Below, one piece after another: positions 1 to 5,530 of a stretch of 5,592 nucleotides of DNA; the stretch's first letter is position 1, and each line of letters starts with the position of its first letter. Source of the stretch: Syntrophaceae bacterium (GTDB lineage: Bacteria; Desulfobacterota; Desulfomonilia; Desulfomonilales; Desulfomonilaceae); the NCBI GenBank assembly GCA_014874425.1, contig JACWAG010000509.1, positions 1 through 5,592 of the forward strand. The letters are read 5' to 3'. The notes beneath the pieces were generated by a model. The model was not told where the DNA came from and did not search any database. It was given only the letters and a program-made list of their open reading frames with translations. The position numbers and the translations under genes are program-made.

Positions 1-405
1 CCTTCCAGCCACACAGCTTTGACAGGGGGATGAAATACCGCGGGCTTCACACGAAAGTACCGGATTGATAACCACTCTGGCGCCAGGTTTGAATGTATCA
101 ACATTTTTTCCGGTTTCCAGAATCTCGCCCACCATTTCGTGTCCAATGACGCAGGGAAATGAAGTAAATGGACTGGCCGTGGGAGAGTCGTGCAGCCGGA
201 TAAGGTTAAGATCGCTTCCGCAGAATCCGCACGCCTGGATTTTTATTTTTACCCACTCAGGTCCCCTGATTTCAGGTTCAGGTATTTCAGTCAACCGGAC
301 GGTACGCAAGGGCCCCTTGTAAAATACACGGTCACCGAACACAGCTCCAAGGCCCTTTGCCGCAATGAATTTTGCCGTATTGACATTAAAAGCGAGAGCT
401 TTCAT
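1..405 (-). CDS. Zinc-dependent alcohol dehydrogenase (MDR family), N-terminal part, runs off left edge
   Basis: This is the first 135 codons of a medium-chain dehydrogenase/reductase with a catalytic zinc, which would oxidise or reduce an alcohol/carbonyl pair with NAD(P) in the cytoplasm. The GroES-like catalytic domain is visible. CGFCGSD at residues 59-65 carries the catalytic-zinc cysteine (C62), and GHEMVGEI at 88-95 carries the His-Glu pair. Cysteines C119, C128 and C131 start the structural-zinc loop. The Rossmann domain lies beyond the edge. The GHE motif usually sits near residue 65, so the N-terminus has about 20-25 extra residues (roughly 10-35). The ATG at 405-403 is supported by GAGGAAG at 418-412 with a 6-nt spacer. 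The gene is divergent from the plus-strand genes that start at 762. Family assignment is firm. The substrate cannot be told from this part; threonine/sorbitol dehydrogenase-like members and formaldehyde dehydrogenases share these motifs. Confidence 0.9.
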   Translation of the reverse strand, partial: MKALAFNVNTAKFIAAKGLGAVFGDRVFYKGPLRTVRLTEIPEPEIRGPEWVKIKIQACGFCGSDLNLIRLHDSPTASPFTSFPCVIGHEMVGEILETGKNVDTFKPGARVVINPVLSCEARGISSPCQSCVAGR

Positions 406-600
406 GTGTAACTTCCTCTATTGGATAAGAGGCATTGCGTAAGCGTGGCTTAAAGATGCAGGCAGTTAATATAATAAGAACAATTCGTCACAGTGCGCCT
501 TTTGTCTGTATTTCAGAGACAAACGAAGAATGATTGAAAGGATGAAGAACCACAAGGTTTTTTTACAGGTGGCCCCATAGTGGACTTGTTAGCGTTAGGC

Positions 601-629
601 TTGACGTAACGCATACTATCGAATAACGT
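601..629 (+). promoter_or_regulatory. Weak candidate sigma-70 promoter for the 762-1300 gene pair
   Basis: TTGACG at 601-606 matches five of six positions of the -35 consensus. It is followed after exactly 17 nt by TAACGT at 624-629, which matches only three of six of the -10 consensus. The -35 lies in the spacer of, and partly overlaps, the GCGTTA/TAACGC inverted repeat at 592-612, which could be an operator. The poor -10 keeps this tentative. The predicted leader to the ATG at 762 would be about 125 nt and would include the 676-696 hairpin. Confidence 0.2.
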
Positions 630-675
630 AAAATTATCATTGTGAGCTTTCGAGACAAACGAACAGCGGATTTGC

Positions 676-696
676 TTTGAGTGGCTGACACTCGAA
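676..696 (+). repeat. Inverted repeat / potential leader hairpin
   Basis: TTTGAGTG (676-683) can pair with CACTCGAA plus one A (689-696) across the loop GCTGA, allowing one G-U pair. It lies 65 bp upstream of the small plus-strand ORF. On the plus strand it is followed by an A-run rather than a T-run, so it does not look like an intrinsic terminator. A leader hairpin or a protein-binding palindrome are the options left. Confidence 0.35.
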
Positions 697-761
697 AAAA
701 TGAAACATTGTCGTGACTTGCAGCCAGAAGTCGCACTGTAATAACCTTTACGAGGTATAGG

Positions 762-971
762 ATGAACTCATTAAAGAAGCTTAATGTGTCGCGTTTTGAG
801 GATGCGCAGTATGCCGATTTAAGCCAGATGGATGTCGGCCGGGCCTTGCTCACAAGATTATGTCAAGATGCTGACAAAAAGATTCAATTGATGTGCGGCG
901 GGCCCAAAAAGCCGTGGTCCAAGCGCTCAGTTAATGTTATAAACACTTGCGTTAACCCCATGTATATATAG
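762..971 (+). CDS. Hypothetical protein, 69 aa, unrecognised
   Basis: This short ORF is not recognised as any family. In its favour, the ATG is preceded by GAGG at 752-755 with a 6-nt spacer. The frame is open up to a TAG only 11 nt before the next gene, and the first two thirds (to about residue 45) look like a soluble helical protein with mixed charge. No membrane segment or signal peptide is seen. The last third is less protein-like and includes Cys-Gly-Gly and Pro-Lys-Lys-Pro stretches, so it could be a gene worn down or truncated at its 3' end. It would be co-transcribed with the YdhR-like gene at 983. A chance ORF in the leader of that gene remains possible. Confidence 0.4.
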   Translation: MNSLKKLNVSRFEDAQYADLSQMDVGRALLTRLCQDADKKIQLMCGGPKKPWSKRSVNVINTCVNPMYI

Positions 972-982
972 AGGAGCGCAAT

Positions 983-1300
983 ATGATTACCGCATTTGTC
1001 CAGTTCAGGCTTCCACAGCCCATAACCGTCGCCAAGGCTAAGGCAATCTTTGCGAGTACAGCCCCAAAATACAGAGAGGTCAACGGGCTGATCCGCAAGT
1101 ATTATCTGCTCTCCGAGGACGGTCTCACAGCCGGAGGAGCTTATCTGTGGCGTTCCCGTGATGAAGCGGAGCAATTCTATACTGATGACTGGAGGAAGTT
1201 CATACTGGAGAAGTATGGAGATGGAGCCGAACCATCAGTGCAGTATTTCAGCAGTCCGGTGATAGTTGACAATTTGAAAGGTGAAATCATTAATATTTGA
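983..1300 (+). CDS. YdhR-like putative mono-oxygenase (dimeric alpha+beta barrel / ferredoxin-like fold)
   Basis: This 105-residue protein resembles the YdhR family of small proteins of about 100 residues, annotated as putative mono-oxygenases. They belong to the dimeric alpha/beta-barrel superfamily that also holds ABM-type quinol mono-oxygenases. The pattern is a first strand MITAFVQFRL, a helix around residues 17-30 ending in YREVNGLI, a strand RKYYLLSEDG, then the GGAYLWRSRDEAEQFY signature at about 51-66 (strand then helix). The C-terminal part ends in a strand near SVQYFSSPVIVDN. No cofactor-binding motif is expected or seen. The length is normal for the family, so it is probably intact. 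The start is fixed by GAGGAG at 971-976, 6 nt before the ATG. The substrate is unknown, and 'mono-oxygenase' is a family label rather than a demonstrated activity. Confidence 0.8.
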   Translation: MITAFVQFRLPQPITVAKAKAIFASTAPKYREVNGLIRKYYLLSEDGLTAGGAYLWRSRDEAEQFYTDDWRKFILEKYGDGAEPSVQYFSSPVIVDNLKGEIINI

Positions 1301-1358
1301 AGAGTCCCTTTATTGCCGAACAAGTTCAGCGAAAAACATCTGACTGTTCCGTCAATAT

Positions 1359-1781
1359 TCACTCGGTAAAGCCTCTGAATTTCATGTTATCGGCGTTCCT
1401 AAAAACCGCCATACCAGTTTTCATTTTACGGAAACCGAGTTTTCTGTAAAAGTCTTCTTTTCCGGGCATTGCATAGAGGATAAAATTGCATGAGGGAAGA
1501 TTTGACAAAATATTCTTGATAATTGTAGTTCCAATTCCTTTCTTTTGGAACTCCGGGATAATAGCAACGTCATAGATGGCTGCCTGATAAACTCCATCAG
1601 AAATGGCTCGACCGAATCCAATCAATCGGCCGATGTAATACACGAAAATACTGGTATGACTGTTCTCGAACGCTTTTTTGTGAACATGTGGTTCATAATA
1701 GGCCATCCCAACAGCTTTAAGCGTTTGAGAAACGATTTCCCAGTCGGAGTCGGGCAATTCGTGTTTTATTTCAATTTCCAA
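1359..1781 (-). CDS. GNAT-family N-acetyltransferase, TTG start
   Basis: This 140-residue protein is a single GCN5-related acetyltransferase domain, which would transfer acetyl from acetyl-CoA to an unknown amine. Motif A is clear at residues 71-88, with strand DVAIIPEF followed by Q79-K-K-G82-I-G84, the pyrophosphate-binding loop. Motif B appears as FYRKLGF at 111-117 and is followed by a short final strand. An earlier strand, IGRLIGFGRAI (50-60), fits beta 2-3 of the fold. The length is typical. The likely start is a TTG at 1781-1779, because the codon directly before it in frame is TAA. GGAG at 1794-1791 gives a 9-nt spacing to the TTG. It lies convergent to the YdhR-like gene with a 58-bp gap, and 133 bp downstream of the YhdH-like gene on the same strand. 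Confidence 0.88.
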   Translation of the reverse strand: MEIEIKHELPDSDWEIVSQTLKAVGMAYYEPHVHKKAFENSHTSIFVYYIGRLIGFGRAISDGVYQAAIYDVAIIPEFQKKGIGTTIIKNILSNLPSCNFILYAMPGKEDFYRKLGFRKMKTGMAVFRNADNMKFRGFTE

Positions 1782-1796
1782 TTAAATCATCTCCAT
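1782..1796 (-). promoter_or_regulatory. Ribosome site and five-codon mini-ORF deciding the TTG start of the acetyltransferase
   Basis: Read on the minus strand, this segment is ATG GAG ATG ATT TAA, immediately followed by TTG in the same frame. Both ATGs end at the TAA and cannot start the acetyltransferase. The GGAG at 1794-1791 serves the TTG at 9 nt. The arrangement could allow termination-reinitiation, or it may be chance. Confidence 0.4.
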
Positions 1797-1914
1797 GGTA
1801 GATATATACTTTTTGCAATATGCGTTATCTGATGCTGGTGGATTGGTTGATCATGAGCGCCTGACTTCTATAACCACTTTCACGGCATTCTCCCGAAACC
1901 CCTTTGTGTATATG

Positions 1915-2916
1915 CTATTTCATCAAGTTGATGACAGTTCTCCCTTTTTGCTTACCCTGCAATATGAGATCCAGGCTTTCGTTTAATTGATCCAAGGAAA
2001 TTTCGGTGGCAATCATGTCGAGGCGCTCCAATTTCCATTCTTGAGAGAGCCTGCGCCAGATTTCGCGACGAACGTTTAGCGGGCAATTAACTGTTTCGAC
2101 CCCGAGAAGATTGACTCCACGCAAGATGAATGGATAGACCGTAAGTGGTAAGTCTGGAGACGCGGCATTTCCACAGGAAGTAACGGTCCCGCCATATTTC
2201 GTTGATCGTATAGCGGTAGAAAGTATGGCGCCACCTACTGTATCAACAACGCCTGCCCAGCGTGCTTTGAGAAGCGGTCTTCCCGTCTTATCCATGGCGT
2301 CTTCGACACTCAACACCTCTCGCGCTCCAAGATTTAGGAGATATTCTCGCTGATCTATCTTCCCGTTCAGAGCCACAACCTGGAACCCTGACTTCACCAG
2401 AATAGATACAGCCACGCTTCCAACTCCTCCTGGGGCGCCAGTGACGAGAATATTTCCTTGCTCAGGAGCAACTCCGTTTTCTGTGAGTTTGTAAACAGAA
2501 AGCGCTGCGGCGAAGCCCGCTGTTCCATAGATCATACTTTCCTTTAAGGACATATTTTCTGGCAACTTAACGACCCAGTCCGCCGGTACACGCACGTATT
2601 CCCCGAACCCTCCAGGTGTATCCATGCCCAGGTCATGGCCTGTAACTACAACTTTGTCTCCTGTCCGGAAATATTCAACCGAGCTATCCTCTACGATGCC
2701 AGCGGCGTCGACTCCAGGAGTATGCGGGTAATTTTTTGTAACGCCCTTGTTTCCCGACGCTGAAAGAGCGTCTTTATAATTTACTGACGAATAATGCACT
2801 CTGATAAGCACTTCGTAGAGAGGCAAGTCATCAATAAATCTGGTAGTAATTTTCCTCGTGAAGATGTGATCACCGGATTCGTTGACAACCATAGCCTTGA
2901 ATTGCTTGTTACCCAT
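1915..2916 (-). CDS. acuI: YhdH/AcuI-type NADPH-dependent oxidoreductase (acryloyl-CoA reductase-like MDR)
   Basis: This 333-residue zinc-free medium-chain reductase belongs to the YhdH/YhfP group, whose characterised members (AcuI, E. coli YhdH) reduce acryloyl-CoA to propionyl-CoA with NADPH. The GroES-like domain has YSSVNYKDALSASG at 42-55, HTPGVDAAGIV at 65-75 and GGFGEYVRV at 102-110. The hinge motif GTAGFAA is at 131-137. The Rossmann loop VTGAPGGVGS is at 158-167, followed by VVALNGKIDQREYL at 180-193 in the cofactor-discriminating region. The stretch YPFILRGVNLLGVETVNCP at 261-279 is characteristic of this group. No zinc-binding cysteine cluster is present. The length matches the family and no break is seen. 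The ATG is supported by AAGGAGG at 2933-2927 with a 10-nt spacer. It lies 136 bp downstream of the flavoprotein gene. Acryloyl-CoA as the real substrate is an inference from the subgroup; other alpha,beta-unsaturated thioesters or ketones are possible. Confidence 0.88.
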   Translation of the reverse strand: MGNKQFKAMVVNESGDHIFTRKITTRFIDDLPLYEVLIRVHYSSVNYKDALSASGNKGVTKNYPHTPGVDAAGIVEDSSVEYFRTGDKVVVTGHDLGMDTPGGFGEYVRVPADWVVKLPENMSLKESMIYGTAGFAAALSVYKLTENGVAPEQGNILVTGAPGGVGSVAVSILVKSGFQVVALNGKIDQREYLLNLGAREVLSVEDAMDKTGRPLLKARWAGVVDTVGGAILSTAIRSTKYGGTVTSCGNAASPDLPLTVYPFILRGVNLLGVETVNCPLNVRREIWRRLSQEWKLERLDMIATEISLDQLNESLDLILQGKQKGRTVINLMK

Positions 2917-3052
2917 GTTGGTAGTCCCTCCTTAGTTTCAGGCCTCGACTCAATACGCCACGTTTCCCATTTTAATATTCCACAATTGGCGTCTAATGGG
3001 GCTGGCTCAAACGCAACTTAGTGTAAGTGCCCCACGTAGATTTGTCACGGAT

Positions 3053-4642
3053 TCACTCTGTTTGGATCTGAGGTTGAAAATCCCACTCATTGTTTCCGTT
3101 TATCACACGGACATGGAGATGGCCCCTCCATTCTTCGTCATTTTGTTGCGGAAAATCTTCTCGAAAATGAGCGCCCCGACTCTCCTTTCTTTTCAACGCC
3201 CCCTGTATGATTAAACCGGCAATTCTCGTTGCAGAACGGAGTTCAATTGTGTCAACACGGCCTTGCCGTGAACATTCAGTAGGTATACTGAGAGCAATTT
3301 CGCGTAATTCGTTTACGGTATCCAACGCTCGAATCAGACCGTTTTCGTTTCTGATAACTCCGGCTTCTTCCCACATAGTCTTTCGGAGTCTTGTTTGAAG
3401 ATCAGTTATGGACAATTTTGAGTCTTCTGTACCTGGACGCTCGTACATGCGTTCAAACAGGATGTTGTCATGAGAATCGCTGATTCCCTTTGCCCAATGT
3501 GCGGCGGAAACTCCCGCCTGTGCGCCGAAAACCAGGGTCTCGGTCAGGGCGTTCCCTCCCATACGATTTGCTCCATGAAGCCCTCCAGTTACCTCTCCTG
3601 CCGCAAAAAGACCTGGGACGGAAGTAGCGCAGTCACAATTGATCTTCACTCCCCCCATAACGTGATGACCTGCAGGAGCAACTTGCACCGGATGGTGTTT
3701 CGCTCCATACTGGTTTCCCAAAATGTGCTCCACTGAAGCTGAGAATGGGTCACCTTGCCATTGTTGATCAGACACGTCGCCAAGATCCAGATTCACATTC
3801 TGTCCATTGCGATAAATTTCGGTAAAGATGGCCTGAGACAGGATGTCTCTCGCTTTTTCTCCCGCAGGACGTTCCTGAATTCCATACTTGACAAGGATAT
3901 CCTCGCCAAGGTCATTGACAAGTCGTCCTTGGTCAGCGAGCTTTGGAGGAATTACTAGGGGCGGCGTCCCCGGCCCACTTAGACACAGAGGATAGAACTG
4001 CACGAATTCCATGTCCTGAAGGACTGCTCCAGCCTCAAGGGCCAATCGTTGGCCGTCACCCAACATTCGTTTCGGATTGTCATGACGAGAATAGAGCGCT
4101 GACGCCCCACCAGTGGCCAGAATGATCGCTTTAGCCGAAAGCGCTTGCCATTCGCCGGAAGGTTGATCCAAGACCTTCAGCATACCAGCGCCGTCTTCCA
4201 TCACGAGATCAGTTACCATGAACTTACTTAGAAATTCAGTCCCCAGTTCCCGATTTCTATTTATTAGACATCTTATAATTTCTTCACCCTGGACCGGCGG
4301 ATGCCCCTTGGCGAACAGGTATCCATTCCTGAATTCGGCTTCTATCCCCCATCTCCGCAACTCATCCAATCTCTGAGGAGCTTCATTTACAAGGATTTCT
4401 ACCAGTTCTGGTTGATTGATACCGCGACCAGCGAGGAGTGTGCGTTCGAGATGCGCTTTGATCGTAGCGGTATTAAAACCACCAGCCATTACGCCGGCGC
4501 TGAGCCAAGTGCAGGTCGACTTCCCCACAGGGCCCTTTGACACCACACAAACTCGTAGTCCCGCTTCACGGGCTGATATAGCGGCTCGTAGACCTGCGGC
4601 GCCGCTCCCTAAGACCAAAACATCGCAAGAAAATCTCTCCAT
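3053..4642 (-). CDS. FAD-dependent oxidoreductase, fumarate reductase / succinate dehydrogenase / L-aspartate oxidase family
   Basis: This is a 529-residue flavoprotein of the SdhA/FrdA/NadB family. The FAD dinucleotide loop LGSGAAGLRAA is at 11-21, with the acidic-end equivalent VVSKG at 33-37. LATGG is at 175-179. The capping-domain segment with GRLVNDLGEDIL is at 239-250. A catalytic-type arginine lies in ARDILSQAI (R265), comparable to PRDKVSQ in fumarate reductase. HHVMGGV at 326-332 supplies the substrate histidine, and AGE...HGANRMGGNAL at 348-366 supplies the second FAD/substrate region (R360). The C-terminal RKESRGAHFREDFP (485-498) is the family signature. The position of the flavin-linking histidine of membrane SdhA/FrdA is a threonine here (KSTCTW, 41-46), so FAD should be non-covalent, as in NadB-type soluble enzymes. 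An earlier in-frame GTG at 4681 exists, but the ATG at 4642 has GGTGGAG 8 nt upstream and directly precedes the Rossmann strand. No iron-sulfur or membrane subunit gene is visible next to it, and the electron acceptor is unknown. Confidence 0.87.
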   Translation of the reverse strand: MERFSCDVLVLGSGAAGLRAAISAREAGLRVCVVSKGPVGKSTCTWLSAGVMAGGFNTATIKAHLERTLLAGRGINQPELVEILVNEAPQRLDELRRWGIEAEFRNGYLFAKGHPPVQGEEIIRCLINRNRELGTEFLSKFMVTDLVMEDGAGMLKVLDQPSGEWQALSAKAIILATGGASALYSRHDNPKRMLGDGQRLALEAGAVLQDMEFVQFYPLCLSGPGTPPLVIPPKLADQGRLVNDLGEDILVKYGIQERPAGEKARDILSQAIFTEIYRNGQNVNLDLGDVSDQQWQGDPFSASVEHILGNQYGAKHHPVQVAPAGHHVMGGVKINCDCATSVPGLFAAGEVTGGLHGANRMGGNALTETLVFGAQAGVSAAHWAKGISDSHDNILFERMYERPGTEDSKLSITDLQTRLRKTMWEEAGVIRNENGLIRALDTVNELREIALSIPTECSRQGRVDTIELRSATRIAGLIIQGALKRKESRGAHFREDFPQQNDEEWRGHLHVRVINGNNEWDFQPQIQTE

Positions 4643-4650
4643 ATATGTTG

Positions 4651-4657
4651 CTCCACC
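4651..4657 (-). promoter_or_regulatory. Shine-Dalgarno choosing ATG 4642 over GTG 4681 for the flavoprotein
   Basis: GGTGGAG on the minus strand lies 8 nt before the ATG at 4642-4640. The GTG at 4681, 13 codons further up in frame, has no comparable purine-rich site, and the residues it would add precede the normal FAD-binding first strand. Confidence 0.6.
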
Positions 4658-4705
4658 TGATAACTTCGGATTTTGAATCACTCGGTTAGATGAATTTCAG
4701 GGCGC

Positions 4706-5084
4706 CTACGGGTTTAAGAGTGAACTCAAATAGATGCTGGTTCGAGGGCACTTCGGAAAATTGCAACCCGAAAATACAATTGTATTGACGCCCAGTTCTT
4801 GGAGGTGTTCCTCCAATCGGGTTCTATAAAATGCCCCCCATCTCGGCTTGTAAATTATCCATTCTTGATCTCCGACAGTCTGGAGTTCTCCTCGAAGTGA
4901 ATTTTTCGTATCCAGATAGATGAAAGGCGACGGTAGCAGTTTATTGACAATTTGCGAGCCTTCAGCGCCAGGAATGGTAAATAAAGTCCCGCTGAACATC
5001 AATTGTCAGTAAAACCGACCGTAACCAATCGGGCCTGGTGTAGCTATCGATAAAAGAATTGTCTCCTGCTCCGGCGAATTTCAT
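4706..5084 (-). pseudogene. Decayed cysteine hydrolase (isochorismatase superfamily), internal deletion with frameshift and lost C-terminus
   Basis: Two reading frames on the minus strand together carry pieces of one isochorismatase-like hydrolase. The first frame starts at ATG 5084 and reads to residue 34. It contains YTRPDWLRSVLLTIDVQRDF, with the catalytic-aspartate motif DVQRDF, then runs out of homology and stops at 4964-4962. From about 4978 the next frame continues with TIPGAEGSQIV, followed by YKPRWGAFYRT and the nucleophile loop GCNFPKCPRTSIY, where the cysteine of KCPRT is the catalytic one. Family members have roughly 50-60 residues between DVQRDF and the PGAEG segment, including the catalytic lysine region; these are absent here. 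After TSIY the usual EASERDF continuation is also absent and the frame ends at a TAG at 4708-4706. An active enzyme is therefore very unlikely. The 98-codon downstream frame could still be translated from TTG 5002, but would lack the catalytic aspartate. Confidence 0.75.
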
Positions 5085-5205
5085 AGGACTTGAACACAGT
5101 ATTCCTGGAGTCGCTGTTACAGCAAGAAGTTTTAGTTCAATTTCGAGTTAATAATAAGTCAATGATTAGTTCATCGGTCTCCTTTCAGGTTTAGTTGAAT
5201 GTACC
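5085..5205. other. Gap between the 55-codon ORF and the hydrolase remnant
   Basis: On the minus strand AAAGGAG at 5185-5179 sits just before ATG AAC TAA (ATG at 5174-5172), a ribosome site followed at once by a stop. The frame that later becomes the hydrolase N-terminus is open from just after a TAA near 5142, but has no good ribosome site at ATG 5084. This looks like worn DNA in which an original translation start has been lost or rearranged; no gene is called. Confidence 0.35.
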
Positions 5206-5373
5206 TCAGTGGTCTGTTTCTTTCCTTTGACACTTTTCCAGTTTAATATCCTGCCTAAATTTTAGGTTTGCTCTTGATAATAACAATTCAGCTAATTCTT
5301 TGCCATCCACGAATAACACTGGTCCCTTTGAGCACCGCATAACATAATAATTTTGTTTCAATAATTGTGCCAT
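5206..5373 (-). CDS. Small hypothetical protein, 55 aa, in an AT-rich segment
   Basis: This ORF begins MAQLLKQNYYVMRCSKGP and ends in KETDH before TGA, and is not recognised as any family. Support for it being real includes GAGG at 5387-5384, 10 nt before the ATG, and an uninterrupted frame in very AT-rich DNA where stops are frequent. There is also a perfect TATAAT about 50 bp upstream. The composition is protein-like: a basic, mostly soluble peptide with a hydrophobic stretch PVLFVDGKELAELLL (residues 18-32) and a charged tail, two cysteines (14 and 49), and no signal peptide. Leucine is mostly TTA, unlike the larger neighbours, which may mean foreign origin or simply AT-rich surroundings. 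It lies divergent from the gene starting at 5531 and 121 bp upstream of the hydrolase remnant. Confidence 0.5.
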   Translation of the reverse strand: MAQLLKQNYYVMRCSKGPVLFVDGKELAELLLSRANLKFRQDIKLEKCQRKETDH

Positions 5374-5420
5374 GTTTGTTTAACCTCATTACATAAAGTC
5401 TCAATTTAATTAGACAACAA

Positions 5421-5426
5421 ATTATA
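5421..5426 (-). promoter_or_regulatory. Candidate -10 element for the 55-codon gene
   Basis: A perfect TATAAT lies on the minus strand about 48 nt upstream of the ATG at 5373, which would leave a leader of roughly 40 nt. No good -35 hexamer is found at 16-18 nt spacing (sequences there read like AATCAG or TAATCA). In AT-rich DNA such a match is easily fortuitous. Confidence 0.25.
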
Positions 5427-5458
5427 AATAATGTTCCTTGTTTCTGATTATTGATGGT

Positions 5459-5503
5459 GGGGCGGCCCCGGTTTCTTTGGACACGGAATTGGGTTAAAGA
5501 AAC
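5459..5503 (+). repeat. Two adjacent inverted repeats just upstream of the right-edge gene
   Basis: GGGGC-G-GCCCC at 5459-5469 is a perfect GC palindrome, an abrupt GC island in AT-rich DNA. It is followed one base later by GTTTCTTT (5471-5478), which pairs perfectly with AAAGAAAC (5496-5503) around a 17-nt loop. The second repeat ends 13 nt before the Shine-Dalgarno of the gene at 5531. Either an operator or a structured 5' leader could explain it. There is no following T-run, so it is not a terminator. Confidence 0.4.
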
Positions 5504-5530
5504 TTGAGACGTGTACAAGGAGGACGTAGC

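Larger units (their letters stand above)
406..761. other. Divergent intergenic region with inverted and direct repeats
   Basis: This gap separates the minus-strand dehydrogenase from the plus-strand gene pair and must hold the control signals for both. No convincing gene of normal size is seen; one 16-codon ATG ORF at 530-580 has no good ribosome site. Visible structure includes a 7-bp inverted repeat TTTGTCT/AGACAAA at 501-507/517-523 and a 6-bp inverted repeat GCGTTA/TAACGC at 592-597/607-612. There is also a stem of about 8 bp, TTTGAGTG/CACTCGAA(A), at 676-696 with a 5-nt loop. The 12-mer GAGACAAACGAA occurs at 516-527 and again at 652-663. None of these is followed by a T-run in the direction a terminator would need. 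Confidence 0.6.

Noticed and set aside
446..459. Sigma-54-like TGGCT…TGC element
   Set aside because: The spacing between GG and GC is 9 nt instead of the required 10, and the flanking bases fit poorly.
563..853. 96-codon minus-strand ORF across the divergent intergenic region
   Set aside because: Its sequence is low in acidic residues and rich in Ser/Leu, with no family resemblance. It overlaps the 762 ORF start and the repeats, so it is probably chance.
940..968. TAAACA-17-TATATA as an internal promoter for the YdhR-like gene
   Set aside because: The transcription start would fall inside the Shine-Dalgarno, leaving essentially no ribosome site.
884..1174. 96-codon minus-strand ORF opposite the YdhR-like gene
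   Set aside because: It lies antisense to a recognisable gene and has no motif of its own, so it is a shadow ORF.
1317..1332. Near-palindrome GCCGAACAAGTTCAGC between convergent genes as a bidirectional terminator
   Set aside because: The loop would be only 2 nt, with one mismatch and no T-run on either side.
5227..5232. Perfect plus-strand TTGACA as a promoter -35
   Set aside because: At 16-18 nt downstream the sequence is GC-containing with no -10 match, and no plus-strand gene follows for 300 bp.
5254..5266. Palindrome CCTAAA-T-TTTAGG considered as an operator
   Set aside because: It lies inside the 55-codon ORF, short palindromes are common in AT-rich DNA, and no promoter flanks it.
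5288..5518. 76-codon minus-strand ORF overlapping the 55-codon gene
   Set aside because: It runs through the GC palindrome and inverted repeats. The 55-codon frame overlapping it has a better ribosome site and a more protein-like sequence.
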